Positions 8,967 through 18,979 of a stretch of 64,000 bases of DNA are shown here, in pieces. Every line of letters begins with the position of its first letter. Positions within the stretch are counted from its first letter, which is position 1. A model generated the notes under the pieces. It did no database searches, had not been told where the DNA came from, and was given only the letters and a program-made list of their open reading frames with translations. The translations under genes and the position numbers were made by a program. The DNA is from Stappia sp. BW2 (GTDB taxonomy: Bacteria; Pseudomonadota; Alphaproteobacteria; Rhizobiales; Stappiaceae): positions 186,001-250,000 of the forward strand of contig NZ_VIRG01000056.1 in assembly GCF_008107695.1 (NCBI RefSeq), given 5' to 3'.

Positions 8967-8995
8967 ATGACAGTCGGGCAAATTTCCTGTATACG
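8967..8995 (+). promoter_or_regulatory. Possible promoter for rplS
   Basis: ATGACA (8967-8972), 17 bases, TATACG (8990-8995) resembles a housekeeping promoter just after trmD. It would give rplS a leader of about 180 bases, which includes a hairpin of GTCTTTTCC paired with GGAAAGAC around 9018-9036. Confidence 0.45.
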
Positions 8996-9182
8996 CGCGC
9001 CGAAGCTGGGTGAAGTTGTGTCTTTTCCTTGGAAAGACCTGCGCTCTGAACCGGGGCCGAAAGGGTCCAGTGGAACAGAACATCCTGGCTGACAAGCAAC
9101 ATGGCCCAAAGTCGGTGAACCCGTTTCCGGCCAAAACCGGATAACGCTCTGACCGCTTTGTAATTCAAAAGGGAAATATGCC

Positions 9183-9653
9183 ATGAACATCATCGAGCAG
9201 CTCAATGCTGAGGAAATGGCGAAAATCGAAGAGCAGCGCAAGCTGCCGGAATTTTCTCCGGGTGATACCGTTCGCGTCAACGTGAGGGTCACCGAAGGTA
9301 CTCGTACCCGTACCCAGGCTTACGAAGGTGTGTGCATTGCCCGTTCCGGCGGCGGCATCAACGAGAGCTTCACGGTTCGCAAGATTTCTTACGGTGAAGG
9401 CGTCGAGCGTGTCTTCCCGATCTACTCCCCGATGCTGGAAGGCGTTGAAGTGGTTCGCCGCGGTAAGGTCCGTCGTGCGAAGCTCTACTACCTGCGCGAC
9501 CGTCGCGGCAAGTCTGCCCGTATCGTGGAAAACACCAACGCTCGCTCCAAGCGCCTCAACGAAGAAGTGCGTGCGGAAGTGGTTGCCGCCAAGGCTGCCG
9601 CTGCAGAAGCCAAGGCTGCTGCCAAGGAAGCTGCAGAGAACGCAGCCGAATAA
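9183..9653 (+). CDS. rplS: 50S ribosomal protein L19
   Basis: Large-subunit protein L19 located at the 30S-50S interface. 156 residues: canonical core to about residue 120 ([20 protein letters not shown], then [21 protein letters not shown], then [21 protein letters not shown]). An Ala/Lys/Glu-rich C-terminal extension follows, comparable with the tail of S16 in this window. An AAGGGAAA ribosome binding site precedes ATG 9183. A strong terminator follows, closing the ribosomal set. Confidence 0.98.
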   Translation: MNIIEQLNAEEMAKIEEQRKLPEFSPGDTVRVNVRVTEGTRTRTQAYEGVCIARSGGGINESFTVRKISYGEGVERVFPIYSPMLEGVEVVRRGKVRRAKLYYLRDRRGKSARIVENTNARSKRLNEEVRAEVVAAKAAAAEAKAAAKEAAENAAE

Positions 9654-9675
9654 GCCGGCCCGGCAAGATGTTTCG

Positions 9676-9706
9676 AAAAGGCGGTCCTTCGGGCCGCCTT
9701 TTTTTG
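9676..9706 (+). terminator. Rho-independent terminator of rplS
   Basis: AAGGCGG pairs with CCGCCTT around a TTCG tetraloop (CC/GG inner pairs, one bulged T), followed by TTTTTTT. It lies 23 bases after the rplS stop. Confidence 0.9.
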
Positions 9707-9958
9707 TATTGGCACGAACGCCGGACGCTTCCTGAGGCAAATCGAGGGCTTTGTGGCCCGTTCCACAGGTGGCGGTCAATCTGAGTTGAATTCAGCTCAA
9801 CTCGGAGCTCTTGACCTTCAGGCGGCGCTGCGTCATTCACTAGCTACGATAAACGAGGATAGACCCTTGCGGCTGGACGCGCCGCGACGGGCATCACCGG
9901 GCACTTCGCAAACTTTTGACTGTTTGACCGTTTGCTCGGATGGACCGAGGAGAGACCC

Positions 9959-11371
9959 ATGGCCAAGGCACGGACGCTTTACGACAAGATCTGGGACGAC
10001 CACGTGGTCGACATGCAGCCGGACGGAACCGGCCTGCTCTACATCGACCGCCATCTGGTGCACGAAGTCACCAGCCCGCAGGCTTTCGAAGGCCTGCGCA
10101 TGGCCGGACGCAAGGTGCGTCAGCCGCTAAAGACGCTTGCCGTTGTCGACCACAACGTTCCAACCACCGACCGCCGCCATGGCATCGACGATCCGGAATC
10201 GGCGCTGCAGGTCAACACGCTGGCCAAGAACGCTGCCGAATTCGGGATCGAATATTACTCCGAACTCGACCTGCGCCAGGGTGTCGTGCACATCGTTGGT
10301 CCTGAGCAAGGTTTCACCCTGCCCGGCATGACCATTGTCTGTGGTGACAGCCACACCTCCACCCACGGCGCTTTCGGCTCCCTGGCTCATGGCATCGGCA
10401 CGTCCGAAGTGGAACACGTTCTGGCCACCCAGACGCTGATCCAGAAGAAAGCCAAGAACATGCTGGTGAAGGTCGAGGGCAAGATCCCGGCCGGCGTCAC
10501 CGCGAAGGACATCGTTCTGGCCATCATCGGCAAGATCGGCACCGCTGGCGGTACCGGCTATGTGATCGAATATGCCGGCGAAGCCATTCGCGCCCTGTCG
10601 ATGGAAGGCCGGATGACGGTCTGCAACATGTCTATCGAGGCTGGCGCACGTGCAGGCCTGATCGCACCGGACGAAACCACCTTCAAGTACATCGAAGGCC
10701 GCCCGAAGGCGCCGAAGGGCGAAGCCTGGGATATGGCTCTTGACTACTGGAAGACCCTGCATTCGGATGCAGATGCCTATTTCGACAAGGTGATCGAGCT
10801 GGACGCCGCCAACCTGCCGCCGATCGTTTCCTGGGGGTCATCTCCGGAAGACGTCATTTCGGTGGAAGGCGTCGTGCCGGATCCGGCTGAAATCGAAGAT
10901 GAAAACCGCCGCGATTCCAAGAAACGCGCCCTTGAATACATGGGGCTCGAGCCGGGAACGAAGATCACGGACATCAAGATCGACCGTGCCTTCATCGGTT
11001 CGTGCACCAACGGCCGCATCGAAGACCTGCGTGCTGCGGCTGCCGTCATCGGCAATCACAAGGTGGCATCGAGCGTCAGCGCCATGGTCGTTCCGGGCTC
11101 TGGCCTGGTGAAGGAACAGGCCGAGGAAGAAGGTCTGGACGTCATCTTCAAGGAAGCCGGATTTGAATGGCGCGAGCCGGGCTGCTCCATGTGCCTTGCC
11201 ATGAACGCTGACAAGCTGAAGCCGGGCGAGCGCTGCGCATCGACGTCCAACCGCAATTTTGAAGGCCGTCAGGGCCACAAGGGCCGGACCCATCTGGTTT
11301 CACCGGCCATGGCGGCTGCGGCGGCAATTGCCGGGCATTTCGTCGATATTCGCGAGTGGACATCGAATTGA
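9959..11371 (+). CDS. leuC: 3-isopropylmalate dehydratase large subunit
   Basis: Aconitase-family [4Fe-4S] enzyme that, with LeuD, isomerises 2- to 3-isopropylmalate in leucine synthesis. 470 residues with the LeuC opening [14 protein letters not shown], the [26 protein letters not shown] motif from about residue 131, and the three cluster cysteines, one in GSCTNGR near residue 348 and two in CSMC near 409-412. ATG 9959 is preceded by GAGGAGAGA. The small-subunit gene leuD is not adjacent or in this window, which is usual for rhizobia-like genomes where leuC lies near rplS. Confidence 0.98.
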   Translation: MAKARTLYDKIWDDHVVDMQPDGTGLLYIDRHLVHEVTSPQAFEGLRMAGRKVRQPLKTLAVVDHNVPTTDRRHGIDDPESALQVNTLAKNAAEFGIEYYSELDLRQGVVHIVGPEQGFTLPGMTIVCGDSHTSTHGAFGSLAHGIGTSEVEHVLATQTLIQKKAKNMLVKVEGKIPAGVTAKDIVLAIIGKIGTAGGTGYVIEYAGEAIRALSMEGRMTVCNMSIEAGARAGLIAPDETTFKYIEGRPKAPKGEAWDMALDYWKTLHSDADAYFDKVIELDAANLPPIVSWGSSPEDVISVEGVVPDPAEIEDENRRDSKKRALEYMGLEPGTKITDIKIDRAFIGSCTNGRIEDLRAAAAVIGNHKVASSVSAMVVPGSGLVKEQAEEEGLDVIFKEAGFEWREPGCSMCLAMNADKLKPGERCASTSNRNFEGRQGHKGRTHLVSPAMAAAAAIAGHFVDIREWTSN

Positions 11372-11395
11372 TTCGACCGCATTTCGGTTCGTGAG

Positions 11396-11424
11396 AAAGG
11401 GCGCCGCAAGGCGCCCTTTTTTCT
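11396..11424 (+). terminator. Rho-independent terminator of leuC
   Basis: Perfect 9-bp stem AAGGGCGCC / GGCGCCCTT with a GCAA tetraloop, ending in TTTTTT, 26 bases after the leuC stop. Confidence 0.93.
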
Positions 11425-11685
11425 TCTGCGGATAAAACAGTCACAATGACGCAGGGGATTTTTCTTTTGCGTAAATAATTCATGGAGTTAAGAAAAATCG
11501 TTTGCCGGGTCTCATCTCACGGCTACGGCATTCAGAAATGATTTTCCCGGGCTTCACAAGACTGTCACCTCGGCACTACAATACTCTCGTCACAAAAGGA
11601 CATGTTCCGCTGTCCATTTGCCCGGATCACGGACATTCCGACAGGTCAACGCGCTGTCAGTTGGCACCTGATTGCTGGAAGTTGA

Positions 11686-11704
11686 TCTAACGTAAGTTGT
11701 TAGA
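11686..11704. promoter_or_regulatory. Inverted repeat upstream of the HNH gene
   Basis: TCTAAC (11686-11691) and GTTAGA (11699-11704) form a perfect 6-bp dyad with a 7-base spacer, about 50 bases before the HNH start. It could be an operator or mRNA leader hairpin. The rest of the 384-base stretch 11372-11755 shows only the leuC terminator and AT-rich sequence. Confidence 0.35.
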
Positions 11705-11755
11705 GCAACGCATCCCTGTCTGGTTGCGGTGTGCTCTGGGAATGAGGAGCGGAAG

Positions 11756-12313
11756 GTGACGATAGCGGTTTCGTCGGGCGCCCATCCGGCGTTGGTGCTC
11801 AATGCGGATTACCGGCCGTTGAGCTACTACCCCCTGTCTTTGTGGAGTTGGCAGGATACGATCAAGGCTGTGTTTCTGGACCGGGTCAACATCGTCGCGG
11901 AATACGATGCGGCAGTTCGAAGTCCGAGCTTCGAGTTCCGATTACCCAGTGTGGTCTCGCTCAAGACCTTCGTGAAACCCAGCCGATACCCTGCCTTTAC
12001 CCGATTTAACGTTTTTCTCCGCGACAAATTCCAGTGTCAGTATTGCGGCTCCAAGGATGAGCTGACCTTCGACCACCTTGTCCCTCGTTCCAAAGGCGGT
12101 CTGACCACCTGGGACAATGTCATCACCGCGTGCTCCCCCTGCAATCTGCGCAAATCCAACAAGTCCTGCCAACAGCTGAACATGTGGCCGATGCACATGC
12201 CGTTCCAGCCGACCATTCAGGACCTGCACAACAATGGCCGCGGTTTTCCGCCCAACTACCTTCACGACAGCTGGCTGGACTTCCTGTACTGGGACACCGA
12301 GTTGGAACCATAG
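11756..12313 (+). CDS. HNH endonuclease family protein
   Basis: A 185-residue protein of the HNH family widely conserved in alphaproteobacteria. The zinc-supported betabeta-alpha metal motif lies in the middle: a CxxC pair (CQYC, near residue 93), the catalytic DHLVPRSKGG with the His, then an Asn in the WDNVITAC stretch and a second CxxC pair (CSPC, near 125) followed by NLRKSNK. The N-terminal segment LVLNADYRPLSYYPLSLWSW is typical of this stand-alone subgroup. GTG 11756 is preferred because GAGGAG lies six bases before it. It is not part of a visible restriction or toxin system; the physiological role is unknown. Confidence 0.88.
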   Translation: MTIAVSSGAHPALVLNADYRPLSYYPLSLWSWQDTIKAVFLDRVNIVAEYDAAVRSPSFEFRLPSVVSLKTFVKPSRYPAFTRFNVFLRDKFQCQYCGSKDELTFDHLVPRSKGGLTTWDNVITACSPCNLRKSNKSCQQLNMWPMHMPFQPTIQDLHNNGRGFPPNYLHDSWLDFLYWDTELEP

Positions 12314-12696
12314 GCGCGGACCTCAAAACGAGTGTTCCCGCGGATCTAAGATCTGAGGCCGTGACGATCCAACCTGAGATCTTCAGACGCGCTTTCGCGG
12401 CCAGACGTCTGTCTCAAGGCAGAAGAACGCGTTCACCCGCTCAAGCCAGGGAAACGGGTTTCAGGCGGTTTTGAAGAGAGACTGCGCAAGATCTTCGCCT
12501 TGGTATCTATTGTCCGGAACATGCGCCAGCCGGACCTGTGTCGAATTCGGCCTGCGACCCATCCACGCGCCACGGAGCGGGGCGTTTTTCTTTCCAATTG
12601 GTTTACCAAACGGAAGATACCCCCTGCTTTCTACATGCAGTTTAAGGAATTAGGTACTTTTCTACATTAACTGTCTCAGAAAATTACGAGGCAGCA
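12314..12696. other. Gene-free interval between HNH and TadG-like genes
   Basis: No convincing gene in 383 bases. It contains a near-perfect dyad (AGATCTGAGG near 12350 with CCTGAGATCT near 12373), an apparent terminator at 12565-12593, and an AT-rich stretch (12600-12690) that probably carries the promoter of the TadG-like gene. The terminator about 250 bases after the HNH stop leaves room for a small RNA. Confidence 0.5.
12565..12593 (+). terminator. Probable rho-independent terminator
   Basis: ACGC/GCGT plus CC/GG stem with a G-G mismatch and a 7-base loop, followed by TTTTTCTTT. It is about 250 bases past the HNH stop, so it ends either a long 3' UTR or an unannotated transcript. Confidence 0.5.
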
Positions 12697-14121
12697 ATGC
12701 AGTATTTCAGGCGTCTCATTGGTCGGCCCCTGCTCACAGAGCTTGCCGGCGATCGCAAAGCATCGATTTTGCCAGTTTTCGGTATCATGGTCATCCTGAT
12801 CGTGGTGATCGCCGGGATCAGCATCGACGTGTCCAGAACGGTGAACGCGCGCGAGAAGCTGTCTTTCGCCATTGATGCGGCGGCGCTTTCCGTGGCGGCG
12901 GATCTGTCGACCAGCGTCATGAGCGACAAGCAGATCACGGACGCCCTTGCAGACTCCTTCAAGGCTAACCTCGCAGGTGTCGAATTCCTAGACGAGGCAG
13001 TCAAGAATCTCGACTTTGTCGTTGATCCTGAAAATGGCACCATCAAGGTGTCGTCCTTCGCGACGCTCGACAACTATTTCATCGACATGGGCGGATACGG
13101 CAAGAAGGCTCTCGGGCCCGAAACGTTCAGTTTTGGAACGAGCTCCCAGGTTACCTATTCGCGGTTCGACGTTGAACTGGCCCTCGTCGTCGACGTCACC
13201 GGCTCCATGCGCAACGACATGCAAACGCTGCGCGATGCGTCCGAAGGTCTGGTGAACATCCTCATCCCGGAGGAGACGAAAGAAACGGACAGCAAGGTCC
13301 GCATTTCCCTCATCCCCTACAGCCAGGGGGTCAATCTGGGCAGTTACGCCGAGAAGGTGAAAGGGGGTGTCTGGGGATATGGGGACGGCAGCGTATGTGT
13401 GACCGAACGTCAGGACTACGACGACGGCGAGGATATCTACAAAGTTCGCTACACGGACAAGCCTTACAATTATTACGTCAAGACCAATCCGCCGCCGCAG
13501 GACGTTTTTTATGGCGGTGGCAGCAATAAATGTTCCAGCACGTCGAAGATGATCCCGCTGACGTCGGAGCGCGATACGTTGCTCGATGCGATTGCGGCTC
13601 TGGATGATAATGGCGGTACGGCTGGCCAGACCGGCGTGGTCTGGGGCTGGAACAGTATCTCTCCGAATTATTCGGACGTGTGGCCTCTGGCGAGCAAGCC
13701 GGAACCTTACGACAACGATGATGTGCTCAAGTTTGCGATCATCATGACCGATGGCGATAACAACCGTTACTACGAGTTTGTGAAGGAACAGGAAGAATGT
13801 GACTGGGTCTATTCGAGACGGTACGGCTGGCAGTGGACATGCGAGATGGTTCCCATCAATCGGTGGCTGGAACGCAGCGAAGGCGAGAGCTACAACAATA
13901 ATTCCTCAAAAGCTCAGCGTGCGCTTTGCCAGAATATGAAGGACGAGGGAATTTCCATTTTCGGCGTCTATTTCGGGTCCAAAGACACGTCGGCCGGTTC
14001 CAAAAATATGCAGTCCTGCGCCAGCCCGGGCAATTACTACAAGGCAACGAGTTCCGACGAACTGATCAACGCCTTTGCCAATATCGCCAAGAAGATCCAA
14101 CAGATCTACGTTTCCAGATAG
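12697..14121 (+). CDS. TadG-like pilus-assembly protein with VWA domain
   Basis: A 474-residue protein with a TadE/TadG-type N terminus: a short basic leader, then the membrane helix SILPVFGIMVILIVVIAGIS (about residues 23-42), followed by the DVSRTVNAREKLSFAIDAAAL segment typical of TadG. A von Willebrand A domain begins near residue 160 with the metal-ion site motif DVTGSM, followed by FAIIMTDGDNN near 350. A Cys-containing, Tyr/Trp-rich insert lies around residues 365-400. Such proteins are exported with Flp/Tad pili or act in cell-surface adhesion. No other tad gene is nearby, so this is an orphan copy. A strong terminator follows. Confidence 0.85.
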   Translation: MQYFRRLIGRPLLTELAGDRKASILPVFGIMVILIVVIAGISIDVSRTVNAREKLSFAIDAAALSVAADLSTSVMSDKQITDALADSFKANLAGVEFLDEAVKNLDFVVDPENGTIKVSSFATLDNYFIDMGGYGKKALGPETFSFGTSSQVTYSRFDVELALVVDVTGSMRNDMQTLRDASEGLVNILIPEETKETDSKVRISLIPYSQGVNLGSYAEKVKGGVWGYGDGSVCVTERQDYDDGEDIYKVRYTDKPYNYYVKTNPPPQDVFYGGGSNKCSSTSKMIPLTSERDTLLDAIAALDDNGGTAGQTGVVWGWNSISPNYSDVWPLASKPEPYDNDDVLKFAIIMTDGDNNRYYEFVKEQEECDWVYSRRYGWQWTCEMVPINRWLERSEGESYNNNSSKAQRALCQNMKDEGISIFGVYFGSKDTSAGSKNMQSCASPGNYYKATSSDELINAFANIAKKIQQIYVSR

Positions 14122-14154
14122 CAGGATCCATCCGGAACCTGAATGGCAAACTGA

Positions 14155-14186
14155 AAAAGGCTCGCCGGTTGGCGAGCCTTTTGCGT
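14155..14186 (+). terminator. Rho-independent terminator of the TadG-like gene
   Basis: Perfect 12-bp stem AAAAGGCTCGCC / GGCGAGCCTTTT with a GGTT loop. The A/T flanks make it work in both directions, so it may also end acs transcripts coming from the other strand. Confidence 0.93.
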
Positions 14187-14207
14187 TGTTGTTGCAGACC
14201 GTGCCGG

Positions 14208-16145
14208 TCAGTCGCGGTTCTGGCGATTGTCGATCAGGTCGTCGACAACGGTCGGATCGGCCAGGGTCGAAGTATCGCCGAGGCTGTCGAAGCTGTCTTC
14301 GGCAATCTTGCGCAGGATGCGGCGCATGATCTTGCCCGAGCGGGTCTTGGGCAGGCCGGGCGCAAACTGGATCAGATCAGGCGAAGCGATGGGCCCGATT
14401 TCCGAGCGCACGTGCTTGACCAGCTCCTTCTTCAATTCGTCGGTCGGTTCCTCACCCTCCATCAGCGTGACATAGGCATAGATGCCCTGCCCCTTGATGT
14501 CGTGCGGATAGCCCACGACGGCGGCTTCGGAAACCTTCGGATGCGCAACCAGCGCACTCTCGACTTCCGCCGTACCCATTCGGTGTCCGGAAACGTTGAT
14601 GACGTCATCGACGCGGCCGGTGATCCAGTAGTAGCCATCTTCGTCACGACGGCAGCCGTCACCCGTGAAATACAGGCCCTTGTAGGTGGCAAAATAGGTC
14701 TGGACGAAGCGTTCATGGTCGCCATAGACGGTACGCATCTGGCCGGGCCAGCTATCCTTGATGACCAGATTGCCTTCCGTCGCACCTTCCAGGAAATTGC
14801 CATCCGCGTCGACAATTGCCGGCTGGACGCCAAAGAACGGCCGGGTGGCCGAGCCCGGTTTCAGGTCGGTTGCACCCGGAAGCGGAGTGATCAGGATGCC
14901 ACCGGTTTCCGTCTGCCACCAGGTGTCGACAATCGGGCAGCGCTTCTCGCCAACCACGTTGTAGTACCAGCTCCAGGCTTCCGGATTGATCGGCTCGCCG
15001 ACGGACCCCAGAAGACGCAGCGATTTGCGCGAGGTCTTGGTGACATGCTCGTCGCCGGCGCCCATCAGGGCACGGATAGCGGTCGGGGCTGTGTAGAAGA
15101 TGTTGACGTTGTGCTTGTCGCACACTTCCCAGAAGCGGCCTGGTCCTGGATAGGTCGGCACACCTTCGAACATCAGCGTGGTGGCGCCATTGGCAAGCGG
15201 ACCGTAAACGATGTAGCTGTGGCCGGTGACCCAGCCCACATCCGCCGTGCACCAATAGACATCGCCTTCGTGATAGTCGAAGACATATTCGTGGGTCATG
15301 GAGGCATAGACCAGATAGCCGCCGGAGGTGTGCATCACGCCCTTCGGCTTGCCGGTCGACCCGGAGGTGTAAAGGATGAACAGCGGATCTTCCGCATTCA
15401 TTTCCACCGGAGCGCAGTGATCGGACACCCGGTCTGCTTCGTCATGATACCAGACGTCGCGACCGGCCTGCATGGACACGTCACCGCCGGTGCGCTTGAC
15501 CACGATCACGCTTTTCACCGGTGCTTTTTCGGCGGCCTTGTCGACGTTGGCCTTCAGCGGCACCTTACGGCCGCCGCGCAGCCCCTCGTCTGCAGTAATC
15601 ACGCAGTCCGAGGCGCAATCCTCGATCCGCTGGGCCAGACTGTCCGGCGAGAAGCCACCGAAGACAATGGAATGCACCGCGCCAATGCGCGCACAAGCCA
15701 GCATCGCGTAGGCAGCTTCCGGGATCATCGGCATATAAATCGTAACGCGGTCGCCTTTCTTGACGCCCTGGCCGTGCAGCACGTTGGCGAACTTGTTCAC
15801 CTCGTGGTGCAATTCCTTGTAGGTGATGACCTTTTGCTCGTTCGGATCGTCACCTTCCCAGATAATCGCTGGCTGATCGCCGCGTTTTTCGAGATGGCGG
15901 TCAACACAGTTGGCTGAAACGTTGAGCGTTCCGTCCTCGAACCATTTGATCGAAACGTTGTGATAGTCGTAGGAGGTGTTCTTCACCTTGGTGAAGGGCT
16001 TGATCCAGTCGACCCGCTTGCCATGCTCACCCCAGAAGCCCTCCGGGTCTTCCACGGACCGCTGATACATTTCCAGATATTTGGCATTGTCGACATGCGC
16101 CCGCGCGGAAACTTCCGCGGGAACGGGAAAGACGGACTCAGTCAT
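14208..16145 (-). CDS. acs: Acetyl-CoA synthetase
   Basis: AMP-forming acetate-CoA ligase, 645 residues, the normal full length. Visible motifs are the P-loop [16 protein letters not shown] near residue 262, the WWQTETGG acetate/AMP site near residue 412, and the C-terminal [15 protein letters not shown] near residue 602 containing the catalytic lysine that is acetylated by Pat-type enzymes in other bacteria. ATG 16145 is supported by GGGAGG seven bases upstream; the longer upstream frame to 16232 is not needed. It is a single-gene unit running toward the TadG-like gene with a shared terminator. Allows growth on acetate through the glyoxylate or ethylmalonyl-CoA route. Confidence 0.98.
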   Translation of the reverse strand: MTESVFPVPAEVSARAHVDNAKYLEMYQRSVEDPEGFWGEHGKRVDWIKPFTKVKNTSYDYHNVSIKWFEDGTLNVSANCVDRHLEKRGDQPAIIWEGDDPNEQKVITYKELHHEVNKFANVLHGQGVKKGDRVTIYMPMIPEAAYAMLACARIGAVHSIVFGGFSPDSLAQRIEDCASDCVITADEGLRGGRKVPLKANVDKAAEKAPVKSVIVVKRTGGDVSMQAGRDVWYHDEADRVSDHCAPVEMNAEDPLFILYTSGSTGKPKGVMHTSGGYLVYASMTHEYVFDYHEGDVYWCTADVGWVTGHSYIVYGPLANGATTLMFEGVPTYPGPGRFWEVCDKHNVNIFYTAPTAIRALMGAGDEHVTKTSRKSLRLLGSVGEPINPEAWSWYYNVVGEKRCPIVDTWWQTETGGILITPLPGATDLKPGSATRPFFGVQPAIVDADGNFLEGATEGNLVIKDSWPGQMRTVYGDHERFVQTYFATYKGLYFTGDGCRRDEDGYYWITGRVDDVINVSGHRMGTAEVESALVAHPKVSEAAVVGYPHDIKGQGIYAYVTLMEGEEPTDELKKELVKHVRSEIGPIASPDLIQFAPGLPKTRSGKIMRRILRKIAEDSFDSLGDTSTLADPTVVDDLIDNRQNRD

Positions 16146-16352
16146 GTGAAACCTCCCAGTAAGCACAATTGGACCGGCGGTAAGTGAAAACTCCTTTCCG
16201 CGGCCTTGTTTTGCTGGGGCCATTATGCTCATGGCCCCATCGAGCGTCCAGAACCTAGACTTGGTACTTTAGTCGGCGAGTCTTTGGTCTATGGCAAGGC
16301 CTAAGACCTTCAAATTCGTACGGATTTACCCGTATATTGAGGGCGATGGCGG

Positions 16353-16751
16353 TCAAGTCAGCCACCCAATCACGATGCCCTGAACAAGCAGAACCCCGAG
16401 CCAATGTCCGCCATCGATCAGCGTCAGATTCCAGGACAGACCCTGGAAACGGTGATTGACAATTTGCGTGGTCATGACGATGCCGACCCAGATCATGAGT
16501 GCGGAGATGATCCCATTTCTGATGTCGGCTCCGCCGCTGTGGTAGATGACGCCGGCGAAGACGAAGGCCATGATGATCTGGCAGAAAAAGGCCGTTGCCA
16601 GAACAACGGGCCGCGGCCGGGTCTTTTCCTTTGTCAGGCCGGCGGCCTTCATCCAGGCGTTACCCAGGGTGCCGTACCAGAGCGACCCGAACAGGAATGA
16701 CACAATGGCGGCCACGGCAACCGCAATCAGGTTGATACCGTCGAACATCAT
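16353..16751 (-). CDS. DUF1761 family membrane protein
   Basis: A 132-residue inner-membrane protein with four hydrophobic helices. The N terminus MMFDGINLIAVAVAAIVSFL leads into GSLWYGTLGNAWMKAAGL, the signature of the DUF1761 family. A second helix pair and a C-terminal GGHWLGVLLVQGIVIGW helix follow. The ATG at 16751 has GGGAG upstream; an extended upstream frame to 16826 adds only polar residues. Function unknown; found as a single-gene unit in many proteobacteria. Confidence 0.8.
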   Translation of the reverse strand: MMFDGINLIAVAVAAIVSFLFGSLWYGTLGNAWMKAAGLTKEKTRPRPVVLATAFFCQIIMAFVFAGVIYHSGGADIRNGIISALMIWVGIVMTTQIVNHRFQGLSWNLTLIDGGHWLGVLLVQGIVIGWLT

Positions 16752-16908
16752 TGCAGGTCTCCCAGCGTCACTTTTTTCTTGGCAATTCTGTCTAGTTGCG
16801 ACTTTTATCACACTTCGAGATGGCAAGAGTTTCTAAATTCGGCCCGTCTCGCCTATCTCCTTTCCGGACAAGGCTTTTTCTAAAAACTTTATAGGAGCCC
16901 ATGGTTTC

Positions 16909-18912
16909 ATGCTGTTTTCTAAGCAACCTGTGTTTCGATTACTGGGGGCCGCTCTCATTGGCGGCGCAATGGTCATGTCGCCTGCCAGGGCACAGACGGA
17001 TACACCCCCGGATCTTTTGTTCGTCCTGGATTCTTCCAATTCCATGTGGGGCCAGATCGACGGCATCGCCAAGGCGGAAATTGCCCGGTCCGCGTTCGAA
17101 GGTTTTGTCAGCGAACTTCCCGATGGCACAAGGGCCGGTGTGATGGCCTACGGCCACCGCCGCAAGGCCGACTGCAGCGATGTCGAAACGGTGGTGCCGG
17201 TGAGCGAGCTGGACCGCGCCAAACTGGTGGAGAGCGTCAAGGCGCTCACGCCGCGCGGCAAGACACCGATCACTGAAACTCTGCGCCAGGCGGCCGACCT
17301 TCTCGCACAGACCGACCGTCCGGGACGGCTCATCCTGATTTCCGACGGCATCGAAACTTGCGGCGGCGACCCTTGTGCCCTCGCCGAGGCGCTCGCCAAG
17401 TCCGGTGTCGATTTCAAGGCCCATGTGATCGGCTTCGACATCGCCTCCAAGTCGGATCAGGCCAAGATCGCCTGTATCGCGCATCTGACGGGCGGCACCT
17501 ACTGGAACGCCAGGGATGCGGATGGTTTGACCGAAGCGCTCAAGGAAAGTGTTGCCGCAGTGGAGGAAAAAGCGCCGCTGCCGGTAACCGTGTTGACGGC
17601 GGCCGACAAGGAAAGCGGCCAGCCCATTGACGGCCCCGTGCGGTGGACGGTATCGCGCGTCGATGACGAGACCGTGGTGGCTTCCGGCATGACCGGCGGC
17701 AGCGTCGAGGTCGAACTGGAGCCGGGATCCTACGTGGTCGGTGCCGAACTCGACGAAAAGGCCGGCGGTGCAACACTTGAAGTGTCCGACAAGGGTGGTC
17801 AGCAGACCGTTCTTCTGGATGGCAATCTTCCCGAGGCAAGTGTCACGCCTGCATCCACTGAGGCGCCTGCGACCTCGCTGCTGGATGTTGCTTTCGACGG
17901 CCCCGGTCTCGACGGTGACTTCCTGCGCGTGGTCACTCCGGACGGAAATCGGCTGGAACGGGACTTGTGGGTCTATGTCAAGGACGGCAATCCAGCCAAA
18001 TTGGCACTGCCGACCCAGCCGGGCGATTATGAAGTCGTCTATGTCTGGACTAAAGCTGGCGAGCGGGTTCTGGCCAAGGCCCCGATCAAGGTGACCGAAG
18101 TTCAGGCAACCCTGACCTTTGCCGCCGAAGTGGCTGCCGGAAAGCCGGTCGAGATCGCCTTTGACGGCCCCAACGGGACTGAAGACTGGATTGGCATCGT
18201 TCCGAAGGATGGCACCGTCGACGATTATCAGGGCCGCTGGAAAGGCACTGTAGATGGGTCTCCTGTCACCCTTCAGGCCCCGAGCGAAGCCGGCAGCTAT
18301 GACGTTATCTATGTCACCGGTATCGATCAGACCGTCCTGACACGGCAACCGCTCACCGTTGGCGAAAGTGGTGCCACCTTGCAGGCCGACAGCACAGTGG
18401 AAGCCAGCGGCAGACTGAACGTGACCTGGAGTGGCCCGAAGGCGCCGGACGACTGGATCGGCATCGCGCCGGTCGGCTCGGACGTTTCAGCCTATGTCAC
18501 CTACGAACGGCCGGAGGGCGACAGCGTGTCGATCATCGCGCCACTGGCCCGGGATACCTATGAGCTGCGCTATATTCTCTCGACCCCCGACGGGTCGAAG
18601 ATCCTCGCCAGCCAACCGTTGCAGGTCATCGACCCCGAGGTAACGCTGGAAGGTCCGCCCGAAGTTTCGGCTGCTACCTATGTCAGCGTGAAGGCGAGCG
18701 GTCCGGCCAACGGCAGCAACTTCATCGGTTTTGCCGAGCCGTCACAGGATGCGTGGAGCACGGCGCCTGGGGCCTGGGAGATCGCGGACAACATCTCCAA
18801 CGGTGCTGTGGAGGTGCGGACACCGGAAGAACCGGGCACCTACGAGCTGCGCTTCGTCCTGTCGGCGGGTGATGCGGAGATTGTTGCGCGGCAGAGCGTG
18901 ACGGTGAAATAG
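16909..18912 (+). CDS. Secreted VWA-domain protein with four C-terminal Ig-like repeats
   Basis: A 667-residue exported protein. Residues 1-28 are a signal peptide ending in ARA-Q. A VWA domain follows, with an intact metal-ion site DSSNS at 41-45 and a LILISDGIETCGGDPC strand near 145; the paired cysteines (including those in ADCSD and KIACI) could form disulphides. After about residue 215 the protein changes to beta-rich segments. From about 325 there are four related units of roughly 80-90 residues, each with a 'FDGP/WSGP/ASGP' turn, a DDWIGIAP-like strand and an ending such as GTYELRFVLS. No membrane anchor or sortase-type tail is seen. Single-gene unit; likely a periplasmic or surface binding protein. 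Confidence 0.8.
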   Translation: MLFSKQPVFRLLGAALIGGAMVMSPARAQTDTPPDLLFVLDSSNSMWGQIDGIAKAEIARSAFEGFVSELPDGTRAGVMAYGHRRKADCSDVETVVPVSELDRAKLVESVKALTPRGKTPITETLRQAADLLAQTDRPGRLILISDGIETCGGDPCALAEALAKSGVDFKAHVIGFDIASKSDQAKIACIAHLTGGTYWNARDADGLTEALKESVAAVEEKAPLPVTVLTAADKESGQPIDGPVRWTVSRVDDETVVASGMTGGSVEVELEPGSYVVGAELDEKAGGATLEVSDKGGQQTVLLDGNLPEASVTPASTEAPATSLLDVAFDGPGLDGDFLRVVTPDGNRLERDLWVYVKDGNPAKLALPTQPGDYEVVYVWTKAGERVLAKAPIKVTEVQATLTFAAEVAAGKPVEIAFDGPNGTEDWIGIVPKDGTVDDYQGRWKGTVDGSPVTLQAPSEAGSYDVIYVTGIDQTVLTRQPLTVGESGATLQADSTVEASGRLNVTWSGPKAPDDWIGIAPVGSDVSAYVTYERPEGDSVSIIAPLARDTYELRYILSTPDGSKILASQPLQVIDPEVTLEGPPEVSAATYVSVKASGPANGSNFIGFAEPSQDAWSTAPGAWEIADNISNGAVEVRTPEEPGTYELRFVLSAGDAEIVARQSVTVK

Positions 18913-18935
18913 CGCCGCCAGTCCTCAACGAAGAT

Positions 18936-18967
18936 CGAAGCCTGCTGCATAAATGTGGCGGGCTTCG
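18936..18967. terminator. Stem-loop between convergent genes
   Basis: CGAAGCCTGC (18936-18945) pairs with GCGGGCTTCG (18958-18967) with one G-T pair. It lies between the VWA gene and the reverse-strand GNAT-like gene, so it is probably a bidirectional terminator, though no T-run is present. Confidence 0.45.
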
Positions 18968-18979
18968 TCCTGTCCGGAG

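Noticed and set aside
12480..12600. Possible tRNA (TCGAATTC and ATCCA sequences)
   Set aside because: No acceptor stem or anticodon arm could be folded around them; only the terminator-like hairpin is supported.
13926..15917. 663-codon open frame opposite acs
   Set aside because: It is the antisense shadow of a GC-rich, full-length acetyl-CoA synthetase gene; the translation has no coherent domain and crosses the TadG terminator.
16939..18348. 469-codon frame opposite the secreted VWA gene
   Set aside because: Composition is that of an antisense frame (His/Arg/Gly-rich, no motif), while the forward gene has a signal peptide and VWA site.
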